Assembly: GCF_003026365.1 (NCBI RefSeq)
Contig: NZ_PYOM01000001.1
Location: 310,001-374,000, forward strand
DNA from: Photobacterium angustum
GTDB lineage: Bacteria > Pseudomonadota > Gammaproteobacteria > Enterobacterales > Vibrionaceae
Length of the DNA stretch: 64,000 bases
Direction: 5' to 3'
This document shows positions 20,800-29,705 of the stretch, one piece after another. Under the pieces are notes generated by a model, which was given only the letters and a program-made list of their open reading frames with translations, was not told the DNA's origin and searched no databases. Position 1 is the first letter of the stretch. Every line of letters begins with the position of its first letter. Both the position numbers and the translations under genes were made by a program.

Positions 20800-21234
20800 C
20801 TAACTAGAGATAGCTGTAAAGCCTTCAATTTGATTTAACTCTTCGCGAAGTTCATCAGCCAGTGCTGCTTGTAGCGCTTCACTGCGTTGAGTTCCATTAG
20901 TATTCCCCCAAATTGGCCCTGGCCATGCTATATCATGACTAAAGCGTGCAATGTGGTGTAAATGAAGTTGTGGTACAAGGTTACCTAATGCACCAACGTT
21001 AATCTTTTCTGCTTGATAGTCGTTTTCTAATAATGTGGCTACAGCACTTGATTCACGTATTAGTTGGCACTGGTCTTGTTCAGGTAGGTGGTGGATTTCA
21101 CGTAACTCGTCAACACGAGGGACTAAGATAATCCATGGCCCTAGCGCTTCTTTAGATAATAAAACACGAGAAAGCGGAAAATCACCTAATACAGTAGTAT
21201 CAGATTGTAGGCGAGGATGAAGAGTGAAACGCAT
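20800..21234 (-). CDS. HIT-domain protein with altered triad
   Basis: 144 aa member of the histidine-triad superfamily (nucleotide hydrolases/transferases). The HIT loop reads NLVPQLHLHHIARF at about residues 85-98. In place of the usual H-x-H-x-H the first position is Gln (Q89-L-H91-L-H93), as in the QxHxH subgroup. The N-terminal PWIILVPR is the nucleotide-binding beta strand. It is monocistronic and convergent with feoC. The substrate is unknown; low-turnover nucleotide hydrolysis is only a family guess. Confidence 0.85.
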   Translation of the reverse strand: MRFTLHPRLQSDTTVLGDFPLSRVLLSKEALGPWIILVPRVDELREIHHLPEQDQCQLIRESSAVATLLENDYQAEKINVGALGNLVPQLHLHHIARFSHDIAWPGPIWGNTNGTQRSEALQAALADELREELNQIEGFTAISS

Positions 21235-21375
21235 GTAATTATTCCTTCACAGTACATTATGGCTCACAAGCCAGAGCATTATTTATCATAGTATGCCTAA
21301 TTTAAAACGATTGGTATTATCCTTAATGTATTCTCTAACATTTGGTTAAGAGTTCTAATTATTGTGAGGCAACTT

Positions 21376-21981
21376 ATGACAAGCGAATATCAGTTTATAC
21401 TCGATTATTGGTTTGGCGAGTTAGAGGGTGAAGTAACCAAAGAAAATAAACATGCGCTTTGGTTTCTAGGTGGTGAAGAGATTGATGCTTACATTAAAAC
21501 TCACTTTCAATCTTGGGTGAGTAAAGCTGGCAAAGGGGAGTTAAATCATTGGTGTGAAACGGCCCAAGGTCGCTTGGCTCTGATTATTTTACTGGATCAA
21601 TTTAGCCGCAATATCTACCGTGGCTTAAGTGCGGCATTTCGATATGACTCATTAGCCTTAGCATTGTGTAAACGTGGTTTAGCATTGAATCAAGATGTAG
21701 ATTTATCGCCAATTGAACGTGTATTTTTCTATTTACCGTTAGAACACGCAGAAGATCTGGAAGATCAAGAAGAGAGTGTGTTTCGCTTTCAACACTTACG
21801 AGAATCTACTTCTTTGAATAATCGTGAACTATTTGATGGCTTTTATAATTATGCGAGAAGCCATTTTGACGTGATTAAGCAATTTGGACGCTTTCCATAT
21901 CGCAATGCTGTGCTGGGGCGGCTTTCAACGCAAGGTGAATTGATGTGGTTGAACCAAGGCGGTCAGCGGTTTGGTCAATAA
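21376..21981 (+). CDS. DUF924 family protein
   Basis: 201 aa from the ATG at 21376, which has GAGG 6 bases upstream; an in-frame GTG at 21364 has none. DUF924 blocks are clear: ILDYWFGE near the start, FLGGEEIDAYIK, LALIILLDQFSRNIYRG, VFFYLPLEHAEDLEDQ, and a C-terminal RFPYRNAVLGR. The fold is all-alpha, TPR-like; no catalytic function has been established that I can name. It stands alone and is convergent with argS. Confidence 0.9.
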   Translation: MTSEYQFILDYWFGELEGEVTKENKHALWFLGGEEIDAYIKTHFQSWVSKAGKGELNHWCETAQGRLALIILLDQFSRNIYRGLSAAFRYDSLALALCKRGLALNQDVDLSPIERVFFYLPLEHAEDLEDQEESVFRFQHLRESTSLNNRELFDGFYNYARSHFDVIKQFGRFPYRNAVLGRLSTQGELMWLNQGGQRFGQ

Positions 21982-22068
21982 AGATACCTGACGGTTGAAT
22001 CTTTTATAATGTTTTTATTTACAGTGCTAGATTTATAAACACATTTCAGGGTGCGATAGACAGAAAAT

Positions 22069-22096
22069 AAAAAGCCTTCCATTTGGAAGGCTTTTT
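22069..22096. terminator. Bidirectional terminator DUF924 / argS
   Basis: Stem AAAAAGCCTTCC / GGAAGGCTTTTT, loop ATTT, with T-run on the plus strand and A-rich flank giving a T-run on the minus strand. Confidence 0.88.
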
Positions 22097-22117
22097 TAAT
22101 ACTAAGAGGGATGTTGA

Positions 22118-23848
22118 TTACATACGCTCTAGTGTTTCGATACCAAGTAGGTCTAGACCTTGCTTGATAGTTTTTGATGTTAGCAATGCAAGCTTCAAGC
22201 GGCTTTGCTTAACAGCTTCTTCAGCATTAAGAATTGGACATGCTTCATAGAAGCTAGAGAACATACCTGCAAGTTCGAATAGGTAAGTACACATTAAGTG
22301 TGGTTGGCCTTCACGTGCTACAGATTGTACCGCTTCTTCAAATTGAAGAAGTTTAGATAGCAATGCTTGCTCTTTTTCGTCAGTGATAACGATTGGGTGA
22401 GTAAGATCTGCAAGCTCAACATTCGCGCGCTTGAAGATAGATGCTACACGTGTGTATGCGTATTGCATGTACGGTGCAGTGTTACCTTCAAATGCCAACA
22501 TGTTGTCCCAGTCGAAGATGTAATCTGTCGTACGGTGCTTAGAAAGATCAGAGTATTTAACCGCAGCCATTGCAACAGTTTGTGCAATGTTTGCTTTTTC
22601 TTCTGCACTTAGTTCTGGGTTCTTTTCTTCAATTAGCTTGTTAGCACGCTCAACAGCTTCATCCAGAAGATCAGCAAGACGAACAGTACCGCCAGCACGC
22701 GTCTTAAATGGACGACCATCTTTACCTAACATCATACCAAATGCGTGGTGCTCAAGAGATACACTTTCTGGTACATAACCCGCTTTACGTACGATTTCCC
22801 AAGCCATCATTAGGTGTTGGTGCTGACGTGAATCGATGAAGTAAAGTACGCGATCAGCATGAAGTTGCTCGTAACGGTATTTAGCACAAGCGATATCAGT
22901 GGTTGTGTATAGGTAACCGCCATCACGCTTCTGGATGATCACACCCATAGGCTCGCCGTCTTTGTTTTTGTATTCGTCTAGGTAAACAACAATTGCGCCA
23001 TCACTTTCTACAGCTAGACCTTTTTCTTTAAGATCTGCAACAACGCCAGGTAGCATGTCGTTGTACATAGATTCGCCCATTACGTTGTCATCAGTCAGTG
23101 ACACGCTTAGACGATCGTAGTTGCGTTGGTTTTGCTTAAGTGTAATAGCAACAAGTTGCTTCCATTTCTCAAGGCAGTACTCATCACCGCTTTGTAGACG
23201 AACAACAAAGTTACGTGCTGTTTTACCGAATTCTTCGTCTTCATCATAAAGTACTTTAGATTCACGGTAGAAACCTTCAAGATCGCTGATGTCCATAGAA
23301 ACATCAGTACCTTCTTGCTCTTTACGCTGCATGTTAGCGATAAGCATACCGAATTGTGTACCCCAGTCACCAAGGTGGTTAGCTCGGATAACATTGTGGC
23401 CTAAAAATTCAAGAGTACGTACAACTGCATCACCGATGATAGTTGAACGTAAGTGGCCTACGTGCATTTCTTTTGCAACGTTTGGTGCAGAGTAGTCAAC
23501 AACAATGTTTTGTGCTGTTTCAGTATTAACGGCTAGACGCTCATCTTTTAGTGCTTCTTCGCCACGCTCAGCTAACCATGCTTTGTTTAAGAAAATGTTG
23601 ATAAAGCCTGGGCCTGCAATTTCAACTTTCTCAGCAATACCATCTAGCTCTAGGCAGTCGATAACTTTTTGTGCGAATTCGCGTGGATTAGTACCTAGCT
23701 TCTTTGCTACGCCCATAACACCGTTCGCTTGGTAATCACCAAACTGCGCTTTAGCTGATTGGCGAACTGCGGCTGGGCTGCCTGCAGGTGCGCCAGCGGC
23801 TTCTAAAGCCTGAGATACTTTATCGTTAATAAGTGCTTGAATGTTCAC
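22118..23848 (-). CDS. argS: Arginyl-tRNA synthetase
   Basis: Class I aminoacyl-tRNA synthetase charging tRNA-Arg, 576 aa (E. coli 577). The N-terminal additional (Add1) domain begins [15 protein letters not shown]. The HIGH-type signature is HVGHLRST (about residues 129-136). The DALR anticodon-binding domain lies at the C-terminus, ending GIETLERM. It has a GTG start preceded by AAGGA at 7 bases. yecM lies on the other side of the intergenic region, as in E. coli. Confidence 0.98.
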   Translation of the reverse strand: MNIQALINDKVSQALEAAGAPAGSPAAVRQSAKAQFGDYQANGVMGVAKKLGTNPREFAQKVIDCLELDGIAEKVEIAGPGFINIFLNKAWLAERGEEALKDERLAVNTETAQNIVVDYSAPNVAKEMHVGHLRSTIIGDAVVRTLEFLGHNVIRANHLGDWGTQFGMLIANMQRKEQEGTDVSMDISDLEGFYRESKVLYDEDEEFGKTARNFVVRLQSGDEYCLEKWKQLVAITLKQNQRNYDRLSVSLTDDNVMGESMYNDMLPGVVADLKEKGLAVESDGAIVVYLDEYKNKDGEPMGVIIQKRDGGYLYTTTDIACAKYRYEQLHADRVLYFIDSRQHQHLMMAWEIVRKAGYVPESVSLEHHAFGMMLGKDGRPFKTRAGGTVRLADLLDEAVERANKLIEEKNPELSAEEKANIAQTVAMAAVKYSDLSKHRTTDYIFDWDNMLAFEGNTAPYMQYAYTRVASIFKRANVELADLTHPIVITDEKEQALLSKLLQFEEAVQSVAREGQPHLMCTYLFELAGMFSSFYEACPILNAEEAVKQSRLKLALLTSKTIKQGLDLLGIETLERM

Positions 23849-24262
23849 ACGCTGATCCTTAAATCATTTGTAACGCCAATTATTAATAAGAGGCAAAAAT
23901 GTCTACGTATTACAAGATCACCGTCAAAAATAATCACGAAATAAAACAAATTGACAACATAAGTAAATCAAGTGTTTAACGTGAGTATTTTTGACGGGGT
24001 CGCGAATATCTAAATATGCACCGAAGTCTTGAATACGCAGTAGGTATTGTCCTAATAATACCCACAGATGGAGGTACTTTGGCAACTGGAAAAACCCATT
24101 GTTTACGTTTTTTTTTAAACTTTTTTTGTTATGGGTAAATAATGTGTAACACGCTATTGTATTGAAAAGAGAGTGCGTTAAATTCATGTTTCATTAAATC
24201 ACGAAAAATGGATAATTATTCACTTCGTCTAATTATAGTTATAGCTGTCAATAATGGGATAA
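23849..24262. other. argS-yecM intergenic region with unexplained segment
   Basis: About 415 bp. The part nearest each gene is AT-rich. From about 23990 to 24110 the composition shifts to a more balanced, coding-like stretch. It is open on the minus strand (a frame 23924-24187 of 87 codons containing LGQYLLRIQDFGAYLDIRD). I do not recognise it, it has no clear ribosome site, and no tRNA or riboswitch fold is evident. A gene remnant or a dispersed repeat is possible. Confidence 0.35.
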
Positions 24263-24266
24263 ATGT

Positions 24267-24851
24267 ATGCACAAGCTTGAACAATATAATCTTCATCCAA
24301 CGCAGATGCTTGCGCAGTTACCTGAGTTTATGAAAGCGATTAATACATTGATTGATGATTTAGGGATTTCACTGGCTGATTACCAAGCCGATCACATTGC
24401 ATTACGTGTCAATGATCAAGATGTGGCGCAACAGTTACATCAAGCTTGGCTGAGTTATGGTGAAGAATGGTCTAACAATATGATCAACGGTCGCCCTATT
24501 GTGATTATTGGATTTGAACAGCCATTAGCCGTCGATGGCTGGACAATCGAAGCGTTAGAGTTGCCTTATCCGAGCGATAAAGTATATCCGCAACAGGGGT
24601 GGGAGCATATTGAGTTTGTGGTACCATCCAGTGCAAAAACGATTGAAGAATTAAAAGCAGATTTACTAGAAAAATTACCACAATTAGATTGGGATGAGTT
24701 AGATGCGAAGGGGATTAAAGTCAAAGCCAGTTCACCATCAGGTGAAGATGAGCGTTTAGCTAATCCTACTTTTGCGTTTAAACGTGATGGGGTATGTATT
24801 AAATTACACGGACACTCGTTAAAAGCAGTATTAGAAAGTGAACAAGCATAG
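24267..24851 (+). CDS. yecM: YecM-family (VOC-fold) protein
   Basis: 194 aa, matching the YecM family (E. coli 188 aa), which has a vicinal-oxygen-chelate metalloenzyme-like fold. Visible candidate metal ligands are His in DHIALRVND and WEHIEFVVP, and Glu in WTIEALELPYP. The start at 24267 follows GGGAT. Neighbourhood with argS matches E. coli. A catalytic activity is not known to me; the metal-binding role is inferred from the fold. Confidence 0.88.
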   Translation: MHKLEQYNLHPTQMLAQLPEFMKAINTLIDDLGISLADYQADHIALRVNDQDVAQQLHQAWLSYGEEWSNNMINGRPIVIIGFEQPLAVDGWTIEALELPYPSDKVYPQQGWEHIEFVVPSSAKTIEELKADLLEKLPQLDWDELDAKGIKVKASSPSGEDERLANPTFAFKRDGVCIKLHGHSLKAVLESEQA

Positions 24852-24871
24852 TTGCTGTAAATACAAATAGT

Positions 24872-24902
24872 AAAAAGTGTAGTAATCCCCAAAGATTACT
24901 AC
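24872..24902 (-). terminator. Terminator after purU
   Basis: 9-bp perfect stem GTAGTAATC / GATTACTAC (24879-24902), loop of 6, followed on the minus strand by ACTTTTTA. Confidence 0.7.
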
Positions 24903-24929
24903 GCTCGCTTGGTTATTGTCTTTTCCTGA

Positions 24930-25763
24930 TTATAAAATAACCGTCCGGTTACCATAGACGAAAATACGATCATCTACCGCAAGGCCTAATGCTTTACTGA
25001 GCACCGATTTTTCTACATCACGACCAGACTTTGCCATTTCAACTGCACTGAAACTATGATCAACAGGGATGACGTTTTGGGTAATGATTGGCCCTTCATC
25101 AAGATCGTTAGTTACAAAGTGTGCGGTTGCCCCAATGATTTTTACACCACGCTCAAATGCTTGTTGGTAAGGCTTGGCACCAATAAATGCAGGTAAGAAA
25201 CTATGATGAATATTGATGATTTTATTAGGGAATTGTGCGACAAAATTAGGCGTTAAAATACGCATATATTTCGCCAGTACTACGTAGTTTGGTTGATACT
25301 GTTGTACCGCTTCTAATAGTTTTTGTTCGTGTTCTTCACGGCTTAATCCTTCATGGCAAACATGATGGAATGGAATATCAAATTTTTCCGTTAGCCCTTG
25401 TAGGCTGTCGTAATTACCGACAACAGCAGCAATGTCGATATCTAATGAGCCATCGAAGGCTTTAACTAGAATATCACCTAAACAGTGCGCTTCTTTTGTC
25501 ACCATGATGACGATTTTTTTGCGATCAGAGCTGATTAAACGGCGTTTGCTACCTTTGGGTAAAGCATGATCAATATCTGCGAGGAAGGTTGTATCATTAA
25601 AATAGCCTTCAAGCTCGGTGCGCATGAAAAATTGATTATGGGTGTTATCAACATATTCCTTATTGTTGATAATATTTAGTTGGTGCTTATGACAAATGTT
25701 GGTAATTTTGGCGATTAGTCCCATTTCATCTGGGCATTCCGTGAGAAGTGTTTTCTTTTCCAT
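24930..25763 (-). CDS. purU: Formyltetrahydrofolate deformylase
   Basis: Hydrolyses 10-formyl-THF to formate and THF, feeding PurT and balancing one-carbon pools. 277 aa from the ATG at 25763 (E. coli 280). An N-terminal ACT domain (residues 1-80, CPDEMGLIAKITNICHKH) is followed by a formyltransferase fold. The HHSFLPAFIGAKPY, GATAHFVT and DEGPII catalytic motifs (Asn/His/Asp) are present. An ATG 12 codons upstream exists, but AGGAAACGAC sits right before the chosen start and the homology begins there. A terminator lies downstream. Confidence 0.96.
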   Translation of the reverse strand: MEKKTLLTECPDEMGLIAKITNICHKHQLNIINNKEYVDNTHNQFFMRTELEGYFNDTTFLADIDHALPKGSKRRLISSDRKKIVIMVTKEAHCLGDILVKAFDGSLDIDIAAVVGNYDSLQGLTEKFDIPFHHVCHEGLSREEHEQKLLEAVQQYQPNYVVLAKYMRILTPNFVAQFPNKIINIHHSFLPAFIGAKPYQQAFERGVKIIGATAHFVTNDLDEGPIITQNVIPVDHSFSAVEMAKSGRDVEKSVLSKALGLAVDDRIFVYGNRTVIL

Positions 25764-25961
25764 GTCGTTTCCTGACTGCGATTCACGCATATAATACATT
25801 GCGTGTTACAAAGATCTTAATTAACTATTACCTAGATTTAACCTTATGGTCAAAGTATTTATTTGTTAGGTGATGTTATTAATAAGAAAGTGATGTCGTT
25901 AATTTTTGCAATCAATGGATAGAAGACTAGTCGAGTACTAGGATAATTGGCATAATGAATA

Positions 25962-25977
25962 CTGTATATATAACCAA
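25962..25977 (+). promoter_or_regulatory. Half-conserved LexA-like box before yoaA
   Basis: CTGTATATATAACCAA matches the LexA consensus perfectly over the left 11 positions, but the right CAG arm is degraded. It lies 14-29 bp before the start of a DinG-family helicase gene. SOS control is therefore possible but weakly supported. Confidence 0.35.
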
Positions 25978-25990
25978 TAGTGCGAAGTAA

Positions 25991-27946
25991 ATGATAACGA
26001 AGTTTTTTGCCTCTGGTGGCGCATTAGATAAAGCCATCCCTGGTTTTCAGGCTCGCCAACCCCAAATTGATATGGCGAATGCTGTGGCAGACGCAATCAA
26101 ACATGAGTCTCAGCTGGTGGTTGAAGCTGGAACGGGTACTGGCAAAACCTTTGCTTATGTGATCCCCGCTTTGCTTAGTGGTAAGAAAACTATTATCAGT
26201 ACAGGCTCTAAAAACCTTCAAGAGCAATTATTTCACCGTGATTTGCCATTAATGGCTGATGCTATTGGATTTACGGGCCGCGTCGCGTTATTAAAAGGGC
26301 GAGCTAACTATTTATGTGTGGATCGTTTGAATCGGCAAGTGATAGAAAGCCATGATGTGGAATCTGATCCTACGTTATTAACACAGCTGGTCAAAATTAG
26401 ACAATGGTCCTCATCATCAAAAAGTGGCGATTTTGGTGAATGTGAAGATGTTGCAGAAGATAGCCCAGTTATTCCATTGATTACTTCGACCAATGATAAC
26501 TGTTTAGGCCGTGAGTGCCCCTCGTATGATGATTGCTTTGTCGTTAAAGCTCGTCGCAAAGCAATGGAAGCTGATGTAGTTGTTGTTAATCACCATTTAT
26601 TCTTGGCAGATTTAGCCATTAAAGAAACCGGCTTTGGTGAATTAATTCCAGAAGCTGAAGTGTTTATCTTTGATGAAGCCCACCAAATGCCAGATATTGC
26701 CAGTCAGTACTTTGGTCAGAGTCTAACCAGTCGGCAATTAATTGAGCTTGCGAAAGATATTGATATTGGTTATCGCACAGAAGCACGTGATATGCGACAA
26801 CTGCAAAAAACAGCAGATCGTTTGCAACAAGCCGCATTTGAAATGCGGATTATTTTAGGTGATCCTGGATTCCGGGGGAACTGGCGAGAAGCATCGCAAA
26901 CACCGGCAGTTCAACGCGAATTGACTCGATTGTCAGATGCATTAGATCTTACCTACGATGTACTTAAGCTGGCGTTAGGTCGAAGCCAGTTATTAGATAC
27001 TGCCTTTGAACGTGCAGCAACACTAAAAGCCAAATTAAAACGAGTATCAGATACTGCAATTACCGGTTATTCCTATTGGTATGAATGTACACCGCGCCAG
27101 TTTAGTTTAAATATCACGCCGCTCTCTGTTGCGGATAAATTTAAAGAGCAAATGGCTGAGCAAAAAGGGGCATGGATTTTCACTTCAGCAACCTTAGCGG
27201 TTGATGAGAATTTCACCCACTTTAGTCATCGTTTAGGGTTAGAGCCAAAGCAGCAATTTTCGCTTGAAAGCCCATTTGATTACAACGAGCAAGCGTTATT
27301 GTGTGTACCTCGCCATTTACCTGAACCTAATAGTTATGGTCTCGCTAATAAATTGGTTGAGATGTTGGCGCCTGTGATTGAAGCGAATAATGGTCGTTGT
27401 TTTTTCTTGTGTACTTCACATCAAATGGTACGCGATCTTGCTGAAGGATTTCGTGAAAAGCTGAGTTTACCCGTGTTAGCGCAAGGTGAAACAACGAAAC
27501 AAAAGCTACTTAATGAGTATTTGGCTCATGGTAATGCATTATTAGTCGCAACGGGGGCGTTTTGGGAAGGGATTGATGTTAGAGGGCAAGCCCTTAGCTG
27601 TGTTATCATTGACAAATTACCGTTTACAGCACCAGATGACCCATTATTAAAAGCACGTATTGAAGATTGTCGCATGCGTGGTGGTGATCCTTTTGCCGAT
27701 GTCCAAGTACCTGATGCGGTGATCACTTTAAAGCAGGGTGTTGGGCGTTTGATCCGTGATACTAAAGACAAAGGTGCATTGATCATTTGTGATAACCGAT
27801 TAGTAACAAGGCATTATGGCGCTGTATTTTTACGAAGTTTACCACCGATCCCTCGTACACGCAGTGTGGAAGGGGTCAGTGACTTTTTGTCTACTATTAA
27901 TAACAATAACGTTATTGAAGATGACAACCAACATTCAGAGGCTTGA
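25991..27946 (+). CDS. yoaA: DinG-family ATP-dependent DNA helicase
   Basis: XPD-like superfamily 2 Fe-S helicase, 651 aa (E. coli YoaA 636). Walker A is AGTGTGKT (about residues 46-53). The Fe-S cluster domain has Cys in YLCVDR, CLGREC and DDCFVVKARR. Walker B is FIFDEAH and the later helicase motif VGRLIRD is present. E. coli YoaA repairs damaged or stalled replication forks together with HolC. It is followed directly by tsaB (TGA and ATG overlap region, no gap), the same pair as in E. coli. Confidence 0.94.
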   Translation: MITKFFASGGALDKAIPGFQARQPQIDMANAVADAIKHESQLVVEAGTGTGKTFAYVIPALLSGKKTIISTGSKNLQEQLFHRDLPLMADAIGFTGRVALLKGRANYLCVDRLNRQVIESHDVESDPTLLTQLVKIRQWSSSSKSGDFGECEDVAEDSPVIPLITSTNDNCLGRECPSYDDCFVVKARRKAMEADVVVVNHHLFLADLAIKETGFGELIPEAEVFIFDEAHQMPDIASQYFGQSLTSRQLIELAKDIDIGYRTEARDMRQLQKTADRLQQAAFEMRIILGDPGFRGNWREASQTPAVQRELTRLSDALDLTYDVLKLALGRSQLLDTAFERAATLKAKLKRVSDTAITGYSYWYECTPRQFSLNITPLSVADKFKEQMAEQKGAWIFTSATLAVDENFTHFSHRLGLEPKQQFSLESPFDYNEQALLCVPRHLPEPNSYGLANKLVEMLAPVIEANNGRCFFLCTSHQMVRDLAEGFREKLSLPVLAQGETTKQKLLNEYLAHGNALLVATGAFWEGIDVRGQALSCVIIDKLPFTAPDDPLLKARIEDCRMRGGDPFADVQVPDAVITLKQGVGRLIRDTKDKGALIICDNRLVTRHYGAVFLRSLPPIPRTRSVEGVSDFLSTINNNNVIEDDNQHSEA

Positions 27947-28648
27947 ATGAGCACCAAAATTTTGGCAGTTGATACTGCAACTGAAAATTGTTCTGTTGCC
28001 CTATTAATGGGTGACGAAGTTATCTCTCGTTGTGAATATGCGCCACGTGAGCACACAACAAAAATTTTGCCTATGGTAGATACTGTTCTGGCTGAAGCTG
28101 GCATCAAGCTAAACCAACTTGATGCATTGGCTTATGGTCAAGGTCCTGGTAGCTTTACAGGTGTACGTATCGGCATTGGTATTGCGCAAGGTTTAGCGTT
28201 TGGTGCAGATTTACCTATGGTGGGCGTGTCAACATTAGCTGCAATGGCGCAAGGTACATACCGTGTCCATCAAGCTGACAATGTATTATCTGCTATTGAT
28301 GCTCGTATGGGCGAAATCTATTGGGGTCAGTACCAGCGTAAAACGGATGGTGATTGGCAAATTATCGGTGTAGAGCAGGTTATTGTACCTGATGCTTTAG
28401 TTGAATCTGCTCAGACCGAATCTGGTATTTGGTTAACAGCGGGTACAGCTTGGGAAGTGTATGTTGATACTCTAGCTAAGCTACCTTTTGAAATGCAGCA
28501 GGGCTCGGTGTTATATCCTGATTCACAAGACATGGTACACCTAGCGAAATTTGCTTTTGCTCGTGGTGAAAGTGTTAGCGCAGAAGTAGCAAGCCCTGTG
28601 TATTTACGTGATACCGTGACATGGAAAAAACTGCCAGGTCGCGAATAA
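27947..28648 (+). CDS. tsaB: tRNA t6A modification protein TsaB
   Basis: Non-catalytic ASKHA-fold partner (YeaZ) of TsaD in the TsaB-TsaD-TsaE complex that makes N6-threonylcarbamoyladenosine at A37 of ANN-decoding tRNAs. 233 aa (E. coli 231). The N-terminal [15 protein letters not shown] and the [21 protein letters not shown] dimer-interface helix are diagnostic. It begins immediately after yoaA and ends before a terminator, so yoaA-tsaB is one unit. Confidence 0.96.
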   Translation: MSTKILAVDTATENCSVALLMGDEVISRCEYAPREHTTKILPMVDTVLAEAGIKLNQLDALAYGQGPGSFTGVRIGIGIAQGLAFGADLPMVGVSTLAAMAQGTYRVHQADNVLSAIDARMGEIYWGQYQRKTDGDWQIIGVEQVIVPDALVESAQTESGIWLTAGTAWEVYVDTLAKLPFEMQQGSVLYPDSQDMVHLAKFAFARGESVSAEVASPVYLRDTVTWKKLPGRE

Positions 28649-28655
28649 TTAAGTA

Positions 28656-28687
28656 AAAGAGTAGTGGCTGACGCCGCTACTTTTTCT
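28656..28687 (+). terminator. Terminator after tsaB
   Basis: Stem AGTAGTGGC / GCCGCTACT with one G-U pair and loop TGAC, followed by TTTTCTTT. Confidence 0.85.
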
Positions 28688-28723
28688 TTAGCCTAATTTT
28701 TAAATGAATGATGAGAGGGGATT

Positions 28724-29017
28724 ATGGTTACTATCAATCATGGTGTTATATCATTACCATCAAAACCATTCAGTTTAGCTTCACAAACCTCCAGTACGAA
28801 AGCTAGCACTTCAAGTGATGCGGTTTCATCAACGTCTGCTTTATCATCGTTATCGGCAACGCAACACTCAGAGTGGACGAGTCAAGAATATCGTCAATTA
28901 CAGTATGATCGCCCTGATGGAAAACATCAGAAAGCATTATCTATGTATATGGATGTCATGCAGCACAGTAGAAAAGAACAACTTTCCGATCTTATCGGTA
29001 TCAATATGGTTGTTTAA
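28724..29017 (+). CDS. Small Ser/Thr-rich protein of unknown function
   Basis: 97 aa, not recognised. GAGGGG is placed 5-6 bases before the ATG, so translation is likely. The N-terminal half (about residues 18-55) is dominated by Ser, Thr and Ala with no signal peptide. The C-terminal half (WTSQEYRQLQYDRPDG, then a helix KHQKALSMYMDVMQHSRKEQL) looks folded. It stands between the tsaB terminator and the slp gene. The disordered head plus helical tail suggests an adaptor or secreted/anti-factor-like protein, but that is speculation. Confidence 0.65.
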   Translation: MVTINHGVISLPSKPFSLASQTSSTKASTSSDAVSSTSALSSLSATQHSEWTSQEYRQLQYDRPDGKHQKALSMYMDVMQHSRKEQLSDLIGINMVV

Positions 29018-29135
29018 ACCGACTAATACTTTCCTTATTATTCTCATCATTAACGCGTTAATTTAACGTGTCAGTTGACTACGCCATAAATAATTACTTT
29101 TGCTGTTATATTGAACAGTTATGTAGAGGTTTTAT

Positions 29136-29702
29136 ATGTTTCGCACGCTATTTCTTGGGCTGATATTAATCTTTATGGTAGGCTGCGCCAGTGTTCCAGC
29201 CAGCTTGCAGACCAAAACGAAAAATCCTATCACGGATTTACGCGTTATCACCGAGCATCCTACTGTAATGCAACATCAGGAAGTAAGGTTAGGTGGTATT
29301 ATTGCTTCAATTAAAAATGAAGCAAAGCAAACACGCGTTGAAATTGTCGCATTGCCGTTAACCTCTGACGGTCGACCAATATTGAACAGTAAACCCCAAG
29401 GTAGATTTATTGCGAATGTACCTGGTTTTCTTGATCCTATAGAGTATGCCAAAGGACGTTTACTGACAGTTGTCGGGCAATATACTGGAATGCAAAAAGG
29501 TAAAGTTGGACAGTACGATTATACTTTTCCTGTGGTAAATGTTTCAGGTGAGCAAATTTGGCAAGTACAGCAACAAATTCAAATGGAAACACCAATGCGA
29601 TTTAATCGTTGTATTGGCATTAACTGTGGATTTTGGGGCGATGATTACTTTATGCCGCCGTTTGGCATTCAAGGGCGCGTGGTTGATAGAGTGATAATGT
29701 AA
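29136..29702 (+). CDS. slp: Slp-family outer-membrane lipoprotein
   Basis: 188 aa. The signal peptide is followed by lipobox VGC-A at residues 15-17 (Cys17 lipidated). The rest has Slp/YeaY features: a beta-rich domain with VRLGGIIASIKN, TRVEIVALPL, QGRFIANVPGFLDPIEYAKGR split by short loops, and LLTVVGQYTG. Members are carbon-starvation or acid-stress lipoproteins of uncertain biochemical role. It stands 3 bases before the alpha/beta hydrolase and close to fadD, matching the E. coli yeaY-fadD neighbourhood. Confidence 0.88.
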   Translation: MFRTLFLGLILIFMVGCASVPASLQTKTKNPITDLRVITEHPTVMQHQEVRLGGIIASIKNEAKQTRVEIVALPLTSDGRPILNSKPQGRFIANVPGFLDPIEYAKGRLLTVVGQYTGMQKGKVGQYDYTFPVVNVSGEQIWQVQQQIQMETPMRFNRCIGINCGFWGDDYFMPPFGIQGRVVDRVIM

Positions 29703-29705
29703 GTC

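Noticed and set aside
23924-24187. 87-codon minus-strand frame upstream of argS as a gene
   Set aside because: No ribosome site, AT-rich ends and no recognised domain; recorded as a finding instead.
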